Below are positions 25,040-33,308 of a stretch of DNA of 64,000 nucleotides, one piece after another. The translations under genes were made by a program, and so were the position numbers. Under the pieces are notes generated by a model, which saw only the letters and a program-made list of their open reading frames with translations, did no database searches and was not told the origin of the DNA. Source of the DNA: Mycolicibacterium sp. CBMA 234 (GTDB lineage: Bacteria; Actinomycetota; Actinomycetes; Mycobacteriales; Mycobacteriaceae); NCBI RefSeq assembly GCF_009729415.1, contig NZ_MPKW01000018.1, positions 434,001 to 498,000 on the forward strand. Reading direction: 5' to 3'. Each line of letters opens with the position of its first letter. Position 1 is the stretch's first letter.

Positions 25040-26544
25040 TGGCGCTCGGACGGGCCTATTCGGTGGCCATTCGCGGGCTGGACGGAGTCATGGTCGAGAT
25101 CGAGGCGGACATCACCTCGGGGCTGCCCGGTGTGCATCTGGTCGGTCTGGCTGATGCGGCGTTGCAGGAATCCCGGGATCGGGTCCGGGCCGCGATCACC
25201 AACTGCGGGAACAGCTGGCCGATGTCGCGGCTCACCCTCGGGTTGTCGCCGGCCACTCTGCCGAAGGGCGGGTCCATGTACGACCTGGCCATCGCCGCGT
25301 CAGTGCTGTCGGCGCATTTGAAAATGCACTGGGATCGGCTCGAAAAGACCGTGCTGGTGGGGGAACTGGCTCTGGACGGACGGGTGCGGCCGGTCAAGGG
25401 CGTGCTGCCCGCGGTGATGGCGGCCAAACGCGAGGGCTGGCCGTCGGTAGTGGTACCCGTTGAAAACCTGGCCGAAGCCAGCCTGGTCGACGGAATCGAG
25501 GTGTGGGGCGTGCGCACGCTCGGGCAGCTGCAAGCGTGGCTGAACGGTAAGGCTGCGCTCGACGAGCGGGTCGACCCGGCGGCACCCGCCGCGGACGACG
25601 CCGTCGACCTCGCTGACGTGGTGGGGCAGACGCAAGCTCGGTGGGCTGTCGAGGTCGCCGCGGCGGGCGCGCATCATCTGATGCTCACCGGACCACCGGG
25701 TATTGGAAAGACGATGCTGGCCCAGCGGCTTCCGGGACTGTTGCCCGACCTGACCGATGACGAGGCACTCGAGGTCACCGCGATCCATTCGGTCGTCGGC
25801 CTACTCACCGGCGACACCCCGTTGATCACCCGCCCGCCGTTCGTAGCCCCGCATCACACCGCGAGTGTGTCGGCACTGGTGGGTGGCGGCTCGGGGATGG
25901 CCCGGCCCGGCGCGATCAGCAGGTCGCATCGCGGCGTCCTGTTCCTGGATGAGTGCGCCGAGATCGGGGTCAGCGTGCTCGAAGCGTTACGAACCCCGTT
26001 GGAGGAAGGCCGGATTCGGCTGGCGCGCCGCGACGGCGTGGCGTGCTATCCGGCTCGGTTCCAGTTGGTGCTTGCGGCCAACCCATGCCCGTGTGCGCCG
26101 CCGAATCCCAGGGACTGCGTGTGCCCCTCGGCGGATCGTCGGCGGTACCTGGGTAAGTTGTCCGGGCCGTTGATGGACCGGGTCGATCTGCGGGTCGCCA
26201 TGCATCCCGTGCTGGCTGGCGCCTTCGGTGATCACGGTGCCGAATCCAGCAGCGATGTCCGAGCCCGCGTTGCGGCAGCCCGGGCCGCCGCAGCTGAACG
26301 CTGGCAGGTCGTCGGGGTGCGGACCAACGCTGAGGTCCCGGGACCGGTGCTACGCCGGGCGTTTCGGCCGAGTCGGGAAGCCATGGCGCCGCTCCGGACC
26401 TATCTAGATTCGGGGCGGCTGAGTATTCGCGGCGTCGACCGAACCTTGCGCGTCGCTTGGTCTTTGGCGGATCTGGCCGGTCGAACGACGCCAAACCTCG
26501 ACGACGTCAGCACGGCGTTGAGTTTCCGTGAAGCGGGTGCGTGA
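25039..26544 (+). CDS. comM: YifB/ComM family AAA+ ATPase (Mg-chelatase-like)
   Basis: 501 residues. An N-terminal LonC-like ChlI domain (VEIEADITSGLPGVHLVGL), then an AAA+ core with Walker A GPPGIGKTM, Walker B VLFLDECAEI, the NPCPCAPPNPRDCVC zinc-loop region and RVDLRVAMHPV. In transformable bacteria ComM is a hexameric helicase that extends branch migration during natural transformation; in mycobacteria its role is not settled. It begins on the last base of yraN and its own last base starts dprA, so the three are translationally coupled. Confidence 0.93.
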   Translation: MALGRAYSVAIRGLDGVMVEIEADITSGLPGVHLVGLADAALQESRDRVRAAITNCGNSWPMSRLTLGLSPATLPKGGSMYDLAIAASVLSAHLKMHWDRLEKTVLVGELALDGRVRPVKGVLPAVMAAKREGWPSVVVPVENLAEASLVDGIEVWGVRTLGQLQAWLNGKAALDERVDPAAPAADDAVDLADVVGQTQARWAVEVAAAGAHHLMLTGPPGIGKTMLAQRLPGLLPDLTDDEALEVTAIHSVVGLLTGDTPLITRPPFVAPHHTASVSALVGGGSGMARPGAISRSHRGVLFLDECAEIGVSVLEALRTPLEEGRIRLARRDGVACYPARFQLVLAANPCPCAPPNPRDCVCPSADRRRYLGKLSGPLMDRVDLRVAMHPVLAGAFGDHGAESSSDVRARVAAARAAAAERWQVVGVRTNAEVPGPVLRRAFRPSREAMAPLRTYLDSGRLSIRGVDRTLRVAWSLADLAGRTTPNLDDVSTALSFREAGA

Positions 26545-27677
26545 TGAGCGCCGATGAGATGGAACGACGGGCGTGGGCGTACCTGTCGCGAGTGGCTGAG
26601 CCGCCGTGCCCCAAGCTGACTGCATTAGTGGCCGCCCGCGGTCCTCTCGAGGTGGCGGACATGATCCGAAGCGGTCAGGAGGACAACGATCTCACGGGCA
26701 GTGTTACTGCGCGCCGTGATATTGATTGTGCAGCAAAGGATTTAGAACTTCTGGATCGCCGGGGCGGACGATTGATCACACCCGATGACGACGAGTGGCC
26801 GTACCTGTCGTTCGTCGCGTTTGCCAATAGTGAGGTGCGGCAACGGCCGTCAGGCTACGCGCCCATGGTGCTGTGGGCGCTCGGTCCCGCCCGACTCGAT
26901 GAGGTCGCTGAGCGAGCAGCCGGAATCGTGGGCACCAGGGCATGCACGTCGTACGGCGAGCACGTCACCGCGGAGATCGCAGCCGGCTTGGTTGAGCGTG
27001 ATGCCGCGGTGGTTTCCGGCGGTGCATATGGAATTGATGGGGCAGCCCATCGCGCCGCGCTGGCTTGTGACGGCGTCACGCTGGCTGTGTTGGCCGGTGG
27101 GGTCGATGTGCCGTATCCGTCCGGGCATTCGGCGCTGCTGCATCGGGTCGCTACCTCTGGGCTGTTGCTCAGCGAGTATCCGCCGGGGGAGCGGCCGACA
27201 CGGTACCGGTTCCTGACCCGAAACCGGTTGGTGGCGGCGCTATCTGGTGCCACCGTCGTCGTAGAGGCCGGTTTGCGCAGCGGGGCGGCCAACACCGCGG
27301 CGTGGGCAAAGGCGATGGGGCGCGAGGTGTGTGCGGTGCCGGGACCGGTGACCTCAGCTGCCTCAGCGGGGTGCCACGTCCTGTTGCGAAACGGAGCCAC
27401 GTTGGTGGACCGGGCGGAGCAGGTCGTCGAATTGATCGGTCGCATAGGCGAACTCGCTGACGAACCCGACCACCCGGAGACCCCGCTGGACGGCTTGACT
27501 CCCGATCAGCGGCAGATCTACGAGGCGTTGCCGGCACGCGGGCTGCGAAGCCTGGAACAGATCTCCGTCGGGGCGGCGCTGCCACCCGAGCGGGTACTGG
27601 GGCCGCTGGCGCTGCTGGAGATCAGTGGTTTGGTTGAGAAGCAGGACGGGCAGTGGCGGATCAGGAGAGCCGGGTGA
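26544..27677 (+). CDS. dprA: DNA-processing protein DprA
   Basis: 377 residues. The Rossmann-like core has GTRACTSYGEHVTAEIAAGL and VVSGGAYGIDGAAHRAAL, followed by PYPSGHSALLHR and FLTRNRLVAALSG, all hallmark DprA/Smf segments. A C-terminal winged-helix domain is visible (ARGLRSLEQISVGAALPPERVLGPLALLEI). DprA loads RecA onto incoming single-stranded DNA. The ATG at 26544 shares one base with the comM stop. Immediately downstream lies the left copy of a 95-bp direct repeat that marks the edge of an accessory block. Confidence 0.95.
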   Translation: MSADEMERRAWAYLSRVAEPPCPKLTALVAARGPLEVADMIRSGQEDNDLTGSVTARRDIDCAAKDLELLDRRGGRLITPDDDEWPYLSFVAFANSEVRQRPSGYAPMVLWALGPARLDEVAERAAGIVGTRACTSYGEHVTAEIAAGLVERDAAVVSGGAYGIDGAAHRAALACDGVTLAVLAGGVDVPYPSGHSALLHRVATSGLLLSEYPPGERPTRYRFLTRNRLVAALSGATVVVEAGLRSGAANTAAWAKAMGREVCAVPGPVTSAASAGCHVLLRNGATLVDRAEQVVELIGRIGELADEPDHPETPLDGLTPDQRQIYEALPARGLRSLEQISVGAALPPERVLGPLALLEISGLVEKQDGQWRIRRAG

Positions 27678-27717
27678 GAGCCGGTGGCCGGATGGATCGG
27701 CTCTGACAGGCACTCAA

Positions 27718-27812
27718 GCACCTAGTCGTTGACCAGCGCCAAAGTGACCGGTCCCGCTTCGTAGTCGATACGGTCGAGGATGCTCGACGGCACTCGGAAA
27801 ACGCGTCCGGGT
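27718..27812. repeat. Left copy of a 95-bp direct repeat bounding a 3 kb insert
   Basis: Identical to 30654-30748 at 93 of 95 positions, same orientation, offset 2,936 bp. Read on the minus strand it encodes the last ~29 residues (GRVFRVPSSILDRIDYEAGP and onward) plus stop of the oxidoreductase whose intact gene ends at 30658. This copy is therefore an orphan 3' gene end. It sits 40 bases after the dprA stop. Confidence 0.92.
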
Positions 27813-28006
27813 AACCCGACCATGGCGCTCATGACGAACTTCGAACCGTGCACGCCCAATGACGGCCCGCCGCACAGGCTAGTGCAGTCGTCGGCCGTAA
27901 GTCGCGGCGAAACCCGAAATTGGCGTCGGTTACGTGTCGGCGGCTGGATTAAGGTGGACAGATCGGAATCTGTGCACGCGGTGTCGATGACGCTGGAGGG
28001 GCGCGT
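27813..28006 (+). other. Promoter-side region of the insert with a possible decayed ESX-like ORF
   Basis: An open frame ends at 28010 with GWIKVDRSESVHAVSMTLEG. This resembles the beginning of EspC/WXG-type small proteins found upstream of DUF1023 hydrolases (LxVDPxxLxAxSxxL pattern), but it stops there instead of continuing. I read it as a truncated remnant. No other feature was seen here. Confidence 0.25.
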
Positions 28007-28102
28007 ATGAGTGAGAAGTTCACAGTTGCGGCAACGACCTGCGCCCACAACGACCGGGCTAGGGCAAATTTGGCGCCCAAACCAGCCATGAATCTCTCCT
28101 AG
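28007..28102 (+). CDS. Very short ORF upstream of the WXG-hydrolase gene (31 aa)
   Basis: ATG at 28007 overlaps the preceding stop by 4 bases (ATGA) and the ORF ends 12 bases before the next start. The product begins MSEKFTVAATTCAHNDRARA, with no recognisable domain. The coupling geometry suggests a leader or a fragment of a larger ancestral gene broken by frameshift. Weakly supported. Confidence 0.25.
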   Translation: MSEKFTVAATTCAHNDRARANLAPKPAMNLS

Positions 28103-28114
28103 GTCGGCAATTCG

Positions 28115-29896
28115 ATGGGGTTGTCGATTGCCGATATCGACAAGTGGAGTCCGGATTCACTCAGTGCGGTAGGTGCCGCAAGTACTGCGCGCGCGAATGC
28201 GGCCGCGGAAGCCAAAAGTGCGCTGGGCGGGTTATCGGCGTTCGACAGCTGGCAAGGAGCCGCTTCCACTGCTGCACAAGCGCGGACACAAATCTACGCC
28301 GATGGTTTGGGCCAGCATGGCCAGGATGTGTCTAAGGTAGCCACCGCTGCGAATACCGCGGCAAATGAGGTTCGGCAGGTCAAGAGCCAGCTCAGTGATT
28401 TGAGATCTACGCTGGGGCAGTACGGAATCACCGTTGATGCCAACGGCAGTCGCGTGGTGCCGCCGACGAACTTGTCGTCGTTGCCGGCTGCCACGCGCAA
28501 GCTTGTGCAGGACGTGACCAAAACGGGGCAGCAGGCTCTGGACCAGATCCGGCAGGCCGGCGATCATGCTGACCGTCTTCTGGCCGATGCACTGGGCAAC
28601 AAGCTCACGGAGAAGCTGCCGCAGAAATGCGGCGGAGGCGAAAGTTGGGACACAAGCGCAGAAATTCCTGTGGACAAGAGCCCCGAGGAAGTCAAGAAGT
28701 GGTGGGATTCACTGCCGCCTGACAAGCAGAACGAGCTGCGGGACAAGTGGCCCGAAAAGTTGGGCAATCTCAACGGTATTCCGATCGTGGACCGGAATAA
28801 GGCCAACCGGAAGGTCTGGGATCGCGACCTCCACCTGCCCGACACGATCGCGGCGTCCCGCGGGGTGACCAGGGATGAGGTTCTCGCGCACCCTGAGCTC
28901 TATGGTCTGGCCGGCCCCACGATGGATCGCTATAAGAATGCCTGCAAAATTGATGAGGCATTCCGCAAGGACGCCGACGCGACGGACGCCCACGGTAAGA
29001 CGCCCGAGGCCTTCCTGGTGAAGTACGACCCAGAAGCGTTCGGTGGCAAGGGCTCGGCCGCGATCGCGCTGGGTAACCCCGATGAGGCCAAGAACACCAC
29101 GGTAATGGTGTCGGGCTTCACCACCTCCGTGGCCGGCGGCACGATGGCTGACGGCAGCGCCGTCAATGTGTACAACGAGGCGAACAGGGCGGATCCACAC
29201 AATTCCACGGCGGTAATGCAATGGATGGGGTACGACGCTCCGGGCCTGGACCTCAAGGGCGTGGGGGTAGCCGAGCCGTTCATGGCTCGCGACGGCGCAC
29301 AGATTCTTGCTGCGGACGTCAATGCGTTGGGTGTCACGCACGTGGGCGAGCACTCGCATACCACGGTGATCGGTCATTCATACGGGTCGACAACGGTGGC
29401 CGATGCAGCGGCCGGGTACGGCATGCGCGCCGACGACGTCGTCCTGGTCGGGTGCCCAGGAACGGACCTCGCGAAGTCGGCCGCCGATTTCCATCTGCCG
29501 CCCGGTGGCCACCTGTATGTGGGGGCGGCCTCGTCGGACCCCGTGACGAATTTTGGGCGGGAACATATCAACGTGCCCGGCGTCGGGTTGGGGGCCGACC
29601 CTGCCATGGACGGGTACGGTTCCACTCGATTCCACGCGGAGGTACCGGGTGTCAGCATCAATCCGATCCATGACCACAGCGAGTACTTCACGGACGGATC
29701 GGAGTCGTTGTTCAGCATCGGCGACATTGCGTCGGGGCACGGTGACGCGCTTGAGCATGACGGCATGACCGCTGGGCACCGCCAAAAGACGTTCTTCCCG
29801 CCGATTCCGGGGTCGCCCATTCCCCCGGTGGTCGATCCGGAGCTACCACGCATTCCCCACAACGACCATCGCCACACAGTGCCCGCGGGCTCTTAG
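28115..29896 (+). CDS. WXG-like N-terminus fused to DUF1023 alpha/beta hydrolase, candidate type VII effector
   Basis: 593 residues. Residues 1-110 are helical with a central W-x-G turn (FDSWQGAA, W46-G48), like the WXG100 fold of type VII secretion substrates, followed by QVKSQLSDLRSTLGQYGITVDANG. Residues 300-560 are a DUF1023 alpha/beta hydrolase with the nucleophile elbow GHSYGS (Ser near 422) and GCPGTD. The tail is Pro/His-rich. No signal peptide is seen, as expected for a type VII substrate. A lipoprotein gene follows after 33 bases. The pair lies inside the direct-repeat segment. Hydrolase activity and secretion are inferred, not shown. Confidence 0.82.
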   Translation: MGLSIADIDKWSPDSLSAVGAASTARANAAAEAKSALGGLSAFDSWQGAASTAAQARTQIYADGLGQHGQDVSKVATAANTAANEVRQVKSQLSDLRSTLGQYGITVDANGSRVVPPTNLSSLPAATRKLVQDVTKTGQQALDQIRQAGDHADRLLADALGNKLTEKLPQKCGGGESWDTSAEIPVDKSPEEVKKWWDSLPPDKQNELRDKWPEKLGNLNGIPIVDRNKANRKVWDRDLHLPDTIAASRGVTRDEVLAHPELYGLAGPTMDRYKNACKIDEAFRKDADATDAHGKTPEAFLVKYDPEAFGGKGSAAIALGNPDEAKNTTVMVSGFTTSVAGGTMADGSAVNVYNEANRADPHNSTAVMQWMGYDAPGLDLKGVGVAEPFMARDGAQILAADVNALGVTHVGEHSHTTVIGHSYGSTTVADAAAGYGMRADDVVLVGCPGTDLAKSAADFHLPPGGHLYVGAASSDPVTNFGREHINVPGVGLGADPAMDGYGSTRFHAEVPGVSINPIHDHSEYFTDGSESLFSIGDIASGHGDALEHDGMTAGHRQKTFFPPIPGSPIPPVVDPELPRIPHNDHRHTVPAGS

Positions 29897-29929
29897 CCAT
29901 GCGACCAAAACGACAGGGAGAAATGACGA

Positions 29930-30451
29930 TTGACACGCGTACGAGTTGCCGCTGCGCTTCTGGCGCTGCTGGCTCTGACTGGGTGCTCTGATGTCGTGCT
30001 GAATCCGATTTCGCCACAAGAAGCGCGCCGCCAGGTGATTGACGTCTCCCGCCAGGTGGTTACTGATCTGGGTGCCGAGGTCGCCGACGCGAAGTTCGGA
30101 TACGACTCGTGCAACGACTACGGTAAATCACCGTTCCGAGGTCACAGTCGGCTAAAGCTGTGGATGCCCGGAGCCGACCGGACTCGCGAAGTAACTTCCG
30201 AATCAGTGCTGAGTCGATTGCGGGATCGTGGTTGGCAGACGGACCCCGACTTCCATTCGCACGCCACCACATTCAAGCGCGATGGTGTCGATGTAAAAGT
30301 GTGGGTGATACCGCCACCACTGCCCAATGACCCACCAGTTGCTCACGTACTAATCGATGTTCTCGGCGAGTGCCGCGATAATTTCGACCACCGAAGCAAC
30401 GGGACGGCGTCATTGTCGACCGATATCAAGGAAGAGCTCAAGTCCGGGTAG
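29930..30451 (+). CDS. Putative lipoprotein (possible immunity or partner protein)
   Basis: 173 residues from a TTG start; upstream ATGs are out of frame. The N-terminus is a lipoprotein signal with hydrophobic core and lipobox LTGC (Cys19). The mature part resembles mycobacterial lipoproteins of unknown role, with LGAEVADAKFGYDSCNDYG and a two-strand DVKVWVIPPPL region. It follows the WXG-hydrolase gene closely on the same strand, and such pairs recur in mycobacteria. An envelope-anchored protein next to a candidate secreted hydrolase could protect against it; this is inference only. Confidence 0.7.
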   Translation: MTRVRVAAALLALLALTGCSDVVLNPISPQEARRQVIDVSRQVVTDLGAEVADAKFGYDSCNDYGKSPFRGHSRLKLWMPGADRTREVTSESVLSRLRDRGWQTDPDFHSHATTFKRDGVDVKVWVIPPPLPNDPPVAHVLIDVLGECRDNFDHRSNGTASLSTDIKEELKSG

Positions 30452-30492
30452 CCTGCGTTCGGCTGTCAGGTAGTGCTGGCGCAACCCTCACT

Positions 30493-30750
30493 TTGGATTT
30501 CGCCGCAAAGGCTATCGACATCGCCGACGACAGCCAGGTCACCGCCAAGCTCAACGATCTCGCCAGCTACCTCGACGGCGTGATGGCCGCCGCGGTAGCC
30601 GCGGGCGTCGGTCCCCGAACGTTCGCCGCGCCGAAAGTGACACGCGTACCGGCGCACCTAGTCGTTGACGAGCGCCAAAGTGACCGGTCCCGCTTCGTAG
30701 TCGATCCGGTCGAGGATGCTCGACGGCACTCGGAAAACGCGTCCGGGTGA
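30493..30750 (+). CDS. Truncated or chimeric ORF running into the right repeat
   Basis: TTG-started frame of 85 codons. The first ~50 residues look protein-like (FAAKAIDIADDSQVTAKLND, then LASYLDGVMAAAVAAGVG) but the frame then enters the 95-bp repeat, where the real gene is on the other strand. I read it as the surviving piece of a gene cut when the segment formed. No family recognised. Confidence 0.2.
   Translation: MDFAAKAIDIADDSQVTAKLNDLASYLDGVMAAAVAAGVGPRTFAAPKVTRVPAHLVVDERQSDRSRFVVDPVEDARRHSENASG
30654..30748. repeat. Right copy of the 95-bp direct repeat
   Basis: Forms the true 3' end of the FAD oxidoreductase gene (minus strand, stop at 30658-30660). It differs from the left copy at two positions only. 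Together the copies flank 28-30.6 kb. Confidence 0.92.
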
Positions 30751-31902
30751 GGCCGCCCACGGCAGCGTTCTGCGGCCGATGACTTTCCCATTTTGGGTGG
30801 CAACGACTTTGGGGATTCGTACCAGCGTGTCGGTCCACAGCAGCAGTCGATGGCGGGCCGGCGCGGCGTCGCCGACCCGGACCCGGTTGGGTGCTACCCA
30901 GCGCAGCGGTGCTTGCGCCTGGACCGGGACCGACTGTCCTGCAGGTTGGCGGCCGTCGAGGAACGCGCGGACCGTCCCGGCGACGTGGCGCCCGTCGAGG
31001 GCGGCGATGTCGGCGGTGTCCACCGGGTGCAACAGATTCCCGATGGCGAACACGCCGGGCCGGCTGGTGCGCAGCGCGGTGTCGGTGGCGGGGCCCAGCG
31101 TCCCGGGGTCGATGTCCAGCCCGGCGGTCCGGGCGAGTTCGTGGTCGGGGATCCAGTCACCGGTCAGGATGACGGTGTCGCAGTCGATGATTCGGCGTTC
31201 TGCGGTGTCGAGGTTCTCGATCTCGACCGCCTCGACCTGCGGTTTACCGATGATGCGCACCAGCCGGGTCCGCGTGGCGACGTGCGCGTCCATCAGTGGG
31301 CTGCGGCCGGCCAGATTGAACACCCCGTAGGACTCGGGGGACGGGTATTTGCTTGTCATCAGCACGGTTTGGCAACCCGCGTGCTTGAGAGTCAGGACGG
31401 CGGAGTAGCTGACGAGTTCCGCTCCGACGACGACGGCCCGGCGACCGACCTTGCCGTGTTTGAGATGGACGATGTTCTGCAGGTGCCCGGTGGTATAGAC
31501 GCCGGCTGCGCGATCACCCGGAATCATCCGTGCCGGGCGGGGGCGTTCGCGGGCGCCGGTCGCCAGGATGATGGCTCGCGCCTGTAGCTGGTCGCGGCCG
31601 TGTGGTGAGGTGACCTCCAGGGTGGTCGTATCCGCCCATCCGGTCACCATGGTGTTGGTGCGGATGGTCGCCCCGGCATCGATTGCCTGTCGGGTGAGCC
31701 GCTGCGCGTAGGTGGGGCCGCTGATGAAGGTCTTCATGTCGCGGATGCCGTACCCGAGGTGGTCACTATGGCGGGGGATGCCGCCGGCGGCTGATTCACG
31801 CTCGAGCACAACGACATTGAGTCCGTCACGGGATAGCGCCGCGGCGGCGGTCAGGCCCGCGGGACCGGCGCCGACGATGGCGACGTCAACGGGGGTGGTC
31901 AT
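30658..31902 (-). CDS. FAD/NAD-dependent pyridine-nucleotide-disulfide-type oxidoreductase (HcnB/GlpB-like partner)
   Basis: 414 residues. N-terminal FAD motif (VAIVGAGPAGLTAAAALSRDG), a central NAD motif (GRRAVVVGAELVSYSAVLTL) and the conserved ATGARERPRPARMIPGDRAAGVYTTGHLQ segment of sarcosine-oxidase-alpha/HcnA-B-type oxidoreductases that pair with a GlpA-like or DadA-like subunit. Its start overlaps the GlpA-like stop by 4 bases. Its last 95 bases are the duplicated repeat. It probably passes electrons from the dehydrogenase subunit. Last gene of the four-gene operon. Confidence 0.85.
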   Translation of the reverse strand: MTTPVDVAIVGAGPAGLTAAAALSRDGLNVVVLERESAAGGIPRHSDHLGYGIRDMKTFISGPTYAQRLTRQAIDAGATIRTNTMVTGWADTTTLEVTSPHGRDQLQARAIILATGARERPRPARMIPGDRAAGVYTTGHLQNIVHLKHGKVGRRAVVVGAELVSYSAVLTLKHAGCQTVLMTSKYPSPESYGVFNLAGRSPLMDAHVATRTRLVRIIGKPQVEAVEIENLDTAERRIIDCDTVILTGDWIPDHELARTAGLDIDPGTLGPATDTALRTSRPGVFAIGNLLHPVDTADIAALDGRHVAGTVRAFLDGRQPAGQSVPVQAQAPLRWVAPNRVRVGDAAPARHRLLLWTDTLVRIPKVVATQNGKVIGRRTLPWAASPGRVFRVPSSILDRIDYEAGPVTLALVND

Positions 31903-33308
31903 CGGTTCTCCTGGGAAGCGGTTGCGGCGGAGCTGGATTCGCGATCGAACAGTGCCTGGATTTCGGCGCCGCAGAAGAATGCCTGGCAGCGGCCATTCAT
32001 GGCGCGGGTACGCCGGCGAAGACCTTCCGCGGCGGAGGGGGCGATCACCGAGTGGCAGGCGTCTCGAATTTCTCCTTCGGTGACGCGCTCACAGAAGCAC
32101 ACGATGCGTCCATAGGCAGGGTCGGCGCTGATCTTGTCGGCCTGCTGGTACGGGCGTGCGAATGCCTCGCCAAGGTTGGGCATTCTGGGCGGATCAGGCA
32201 ACTCTGTTCGGGGTGTCAGTTCCAGTCCTGCGGCGGCGAGTTGGTCGCGAACATGTTGGGCGATGGCCATTCCCGCGGTCAGTCCGGTGGAGCGGATGCC
32301 GCCGACGAGCAGGTAGCGCTGGGCGGTGTCAGCCTCGATGAGGTAGTCATCGCGATCGATCGCTGCTCGCAAGCCGGCGTAGGTGGCGGTGACTTCCTCC
32401 TTGAGCAGCGCGGGCATGAGGGCGCGGCCCTTGCTGAGCAGGAAGTCGAATCCAGCCTCGGAGGTGCCGGTGGCGGTGCGGTCCTGCAGGTCCTCGGAGG
32501 TGGGGCCGAGCATGACGTTGCCGTAGATGGTTGGGCTGACCAGCACACCCTTGCCGCGGGAGGTGGGCACCGGTAGGACGATCTTGTCGACAAGGGGCCG
32601 GGCCAGTTTGTCGTAGACAATGAGTTCGCCGCGGCGCGGTGTGACGGTGAAACGTGAGTAGCCGAACAAGCCATCGACGACGTCGGCGCCCAGTCCTGCG
32701 GCGTTGACGACCCAGCGGGCGGTGACCGGGCCGGCACTGGTGTGGACGGTCGTGACGCCGGTATCGACGTCGATGCTCTCGACGCGGTGGCTGGTCAGCA
32801 AGGTGGCACCGCGGTTGACGGCGTCGGTGGCCAGTGCGAGGTTCACCGTCCAGGTGCAGATGATCGATTCGTCGGGGACGGTTAGTCCGCCCAGTACACC
32901 GGGGCCCAGGTGGGGCAGATCGGCGTAAACCGCTGCGGCGTCGATGATTTCGCATCGGTCATAACCGTTGGCGTGGGCCTTTTCATTCAGTGACGGCAGG
33001 GTGTCGAGTTGCTCCTGGTCCCAGGCGACCAGGATCGCTCCGGTGTGTTCGATCGGGATGCCGGTGTGAGTGGCGTACTCAGACAGTAGGTGGTAGCCGC
33101 GGCTGACCATGGCCGATTCCAGGGTGCCAGGTTTGGCGTCGAAGCCGGTGTGCAGGATGGCGGTGTTGGCCTTGCTGGTGCCGTCACCAACGTCGTCGCG
33201 GGCTTCGATCAGGGCCACCGATAGCTGATGGCCGGTCAGCTCACGGGCGATGGCAGAGCCGACGATGCCTGCGCCGATGACGATGACGTCGTAAGCGGGG
33301 GCGGTCAT
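31899..33308 (-). CDS. GlpA-like FAD-dependent glycerol-3-phosphate dehydrogenase family protein with BFD 2Fe-2S domain
   Basis: 469 residues from the ATG at 33308. DAO-fold FAD domain starts DVIVIGAGIVGSAIARELTG, with substrate-domain segments DGTSKANTAILHTGFDAKPG and VNAAGLGADVVDGLFG. The C-terminal ~60 residues have the four-cysteine BFD [2Fe-2S] pattern (CFCERV ... CQAFFCG). This is the GlpA/YgaF-like architecture. It overlaps the kinase stop and the next oxidoreductase start by 4 bases each. It likely oxidises the phosphorylated product of the FGGY kinase. The frame open upstream lies antisense within the kinase gene and is not real. Confidence 0.87.
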   Translation of the reverse strand: MTAPAYDVIVIGAGIVGSAIARELTGHQLSVALIEARDDVGDGTSKANTAILHTGFDAKPGTLESAMVSRGYHLLSEYATHTGIPIEHTGAILVAWDQEQLDTLPSLNEKAHANGYDRCEIIDAAAVYADLPHLGPGVLGGLTVPDESIICTWTVNLALATDAVNRGATLLTSHRVESIDVDTGVTTVHTSAGPVTARWVVNAAGLGADVVDGLFGYSRFTVTPRRGELIVYDKLARPLVDKIVLPVPTSRGKGVLVSPTIYGNVMLGPTSEDLQDRTATGTSEAGFDFLLSKGRALMPALLKEEVTATYAGLRAAIDRDDYLIEADTAQRYLLVGGIRSTGLTAGMAIAQHVRDQLAAAGLELTPRTELPDPPRMPNLGEAFARPYQQADKISADPAYGRIVCFCERVTEGEIRDACHSVIAPSAAEGLRRRTRAMNGRCQAFFCGAEIQALFDRESSSAATASQENR

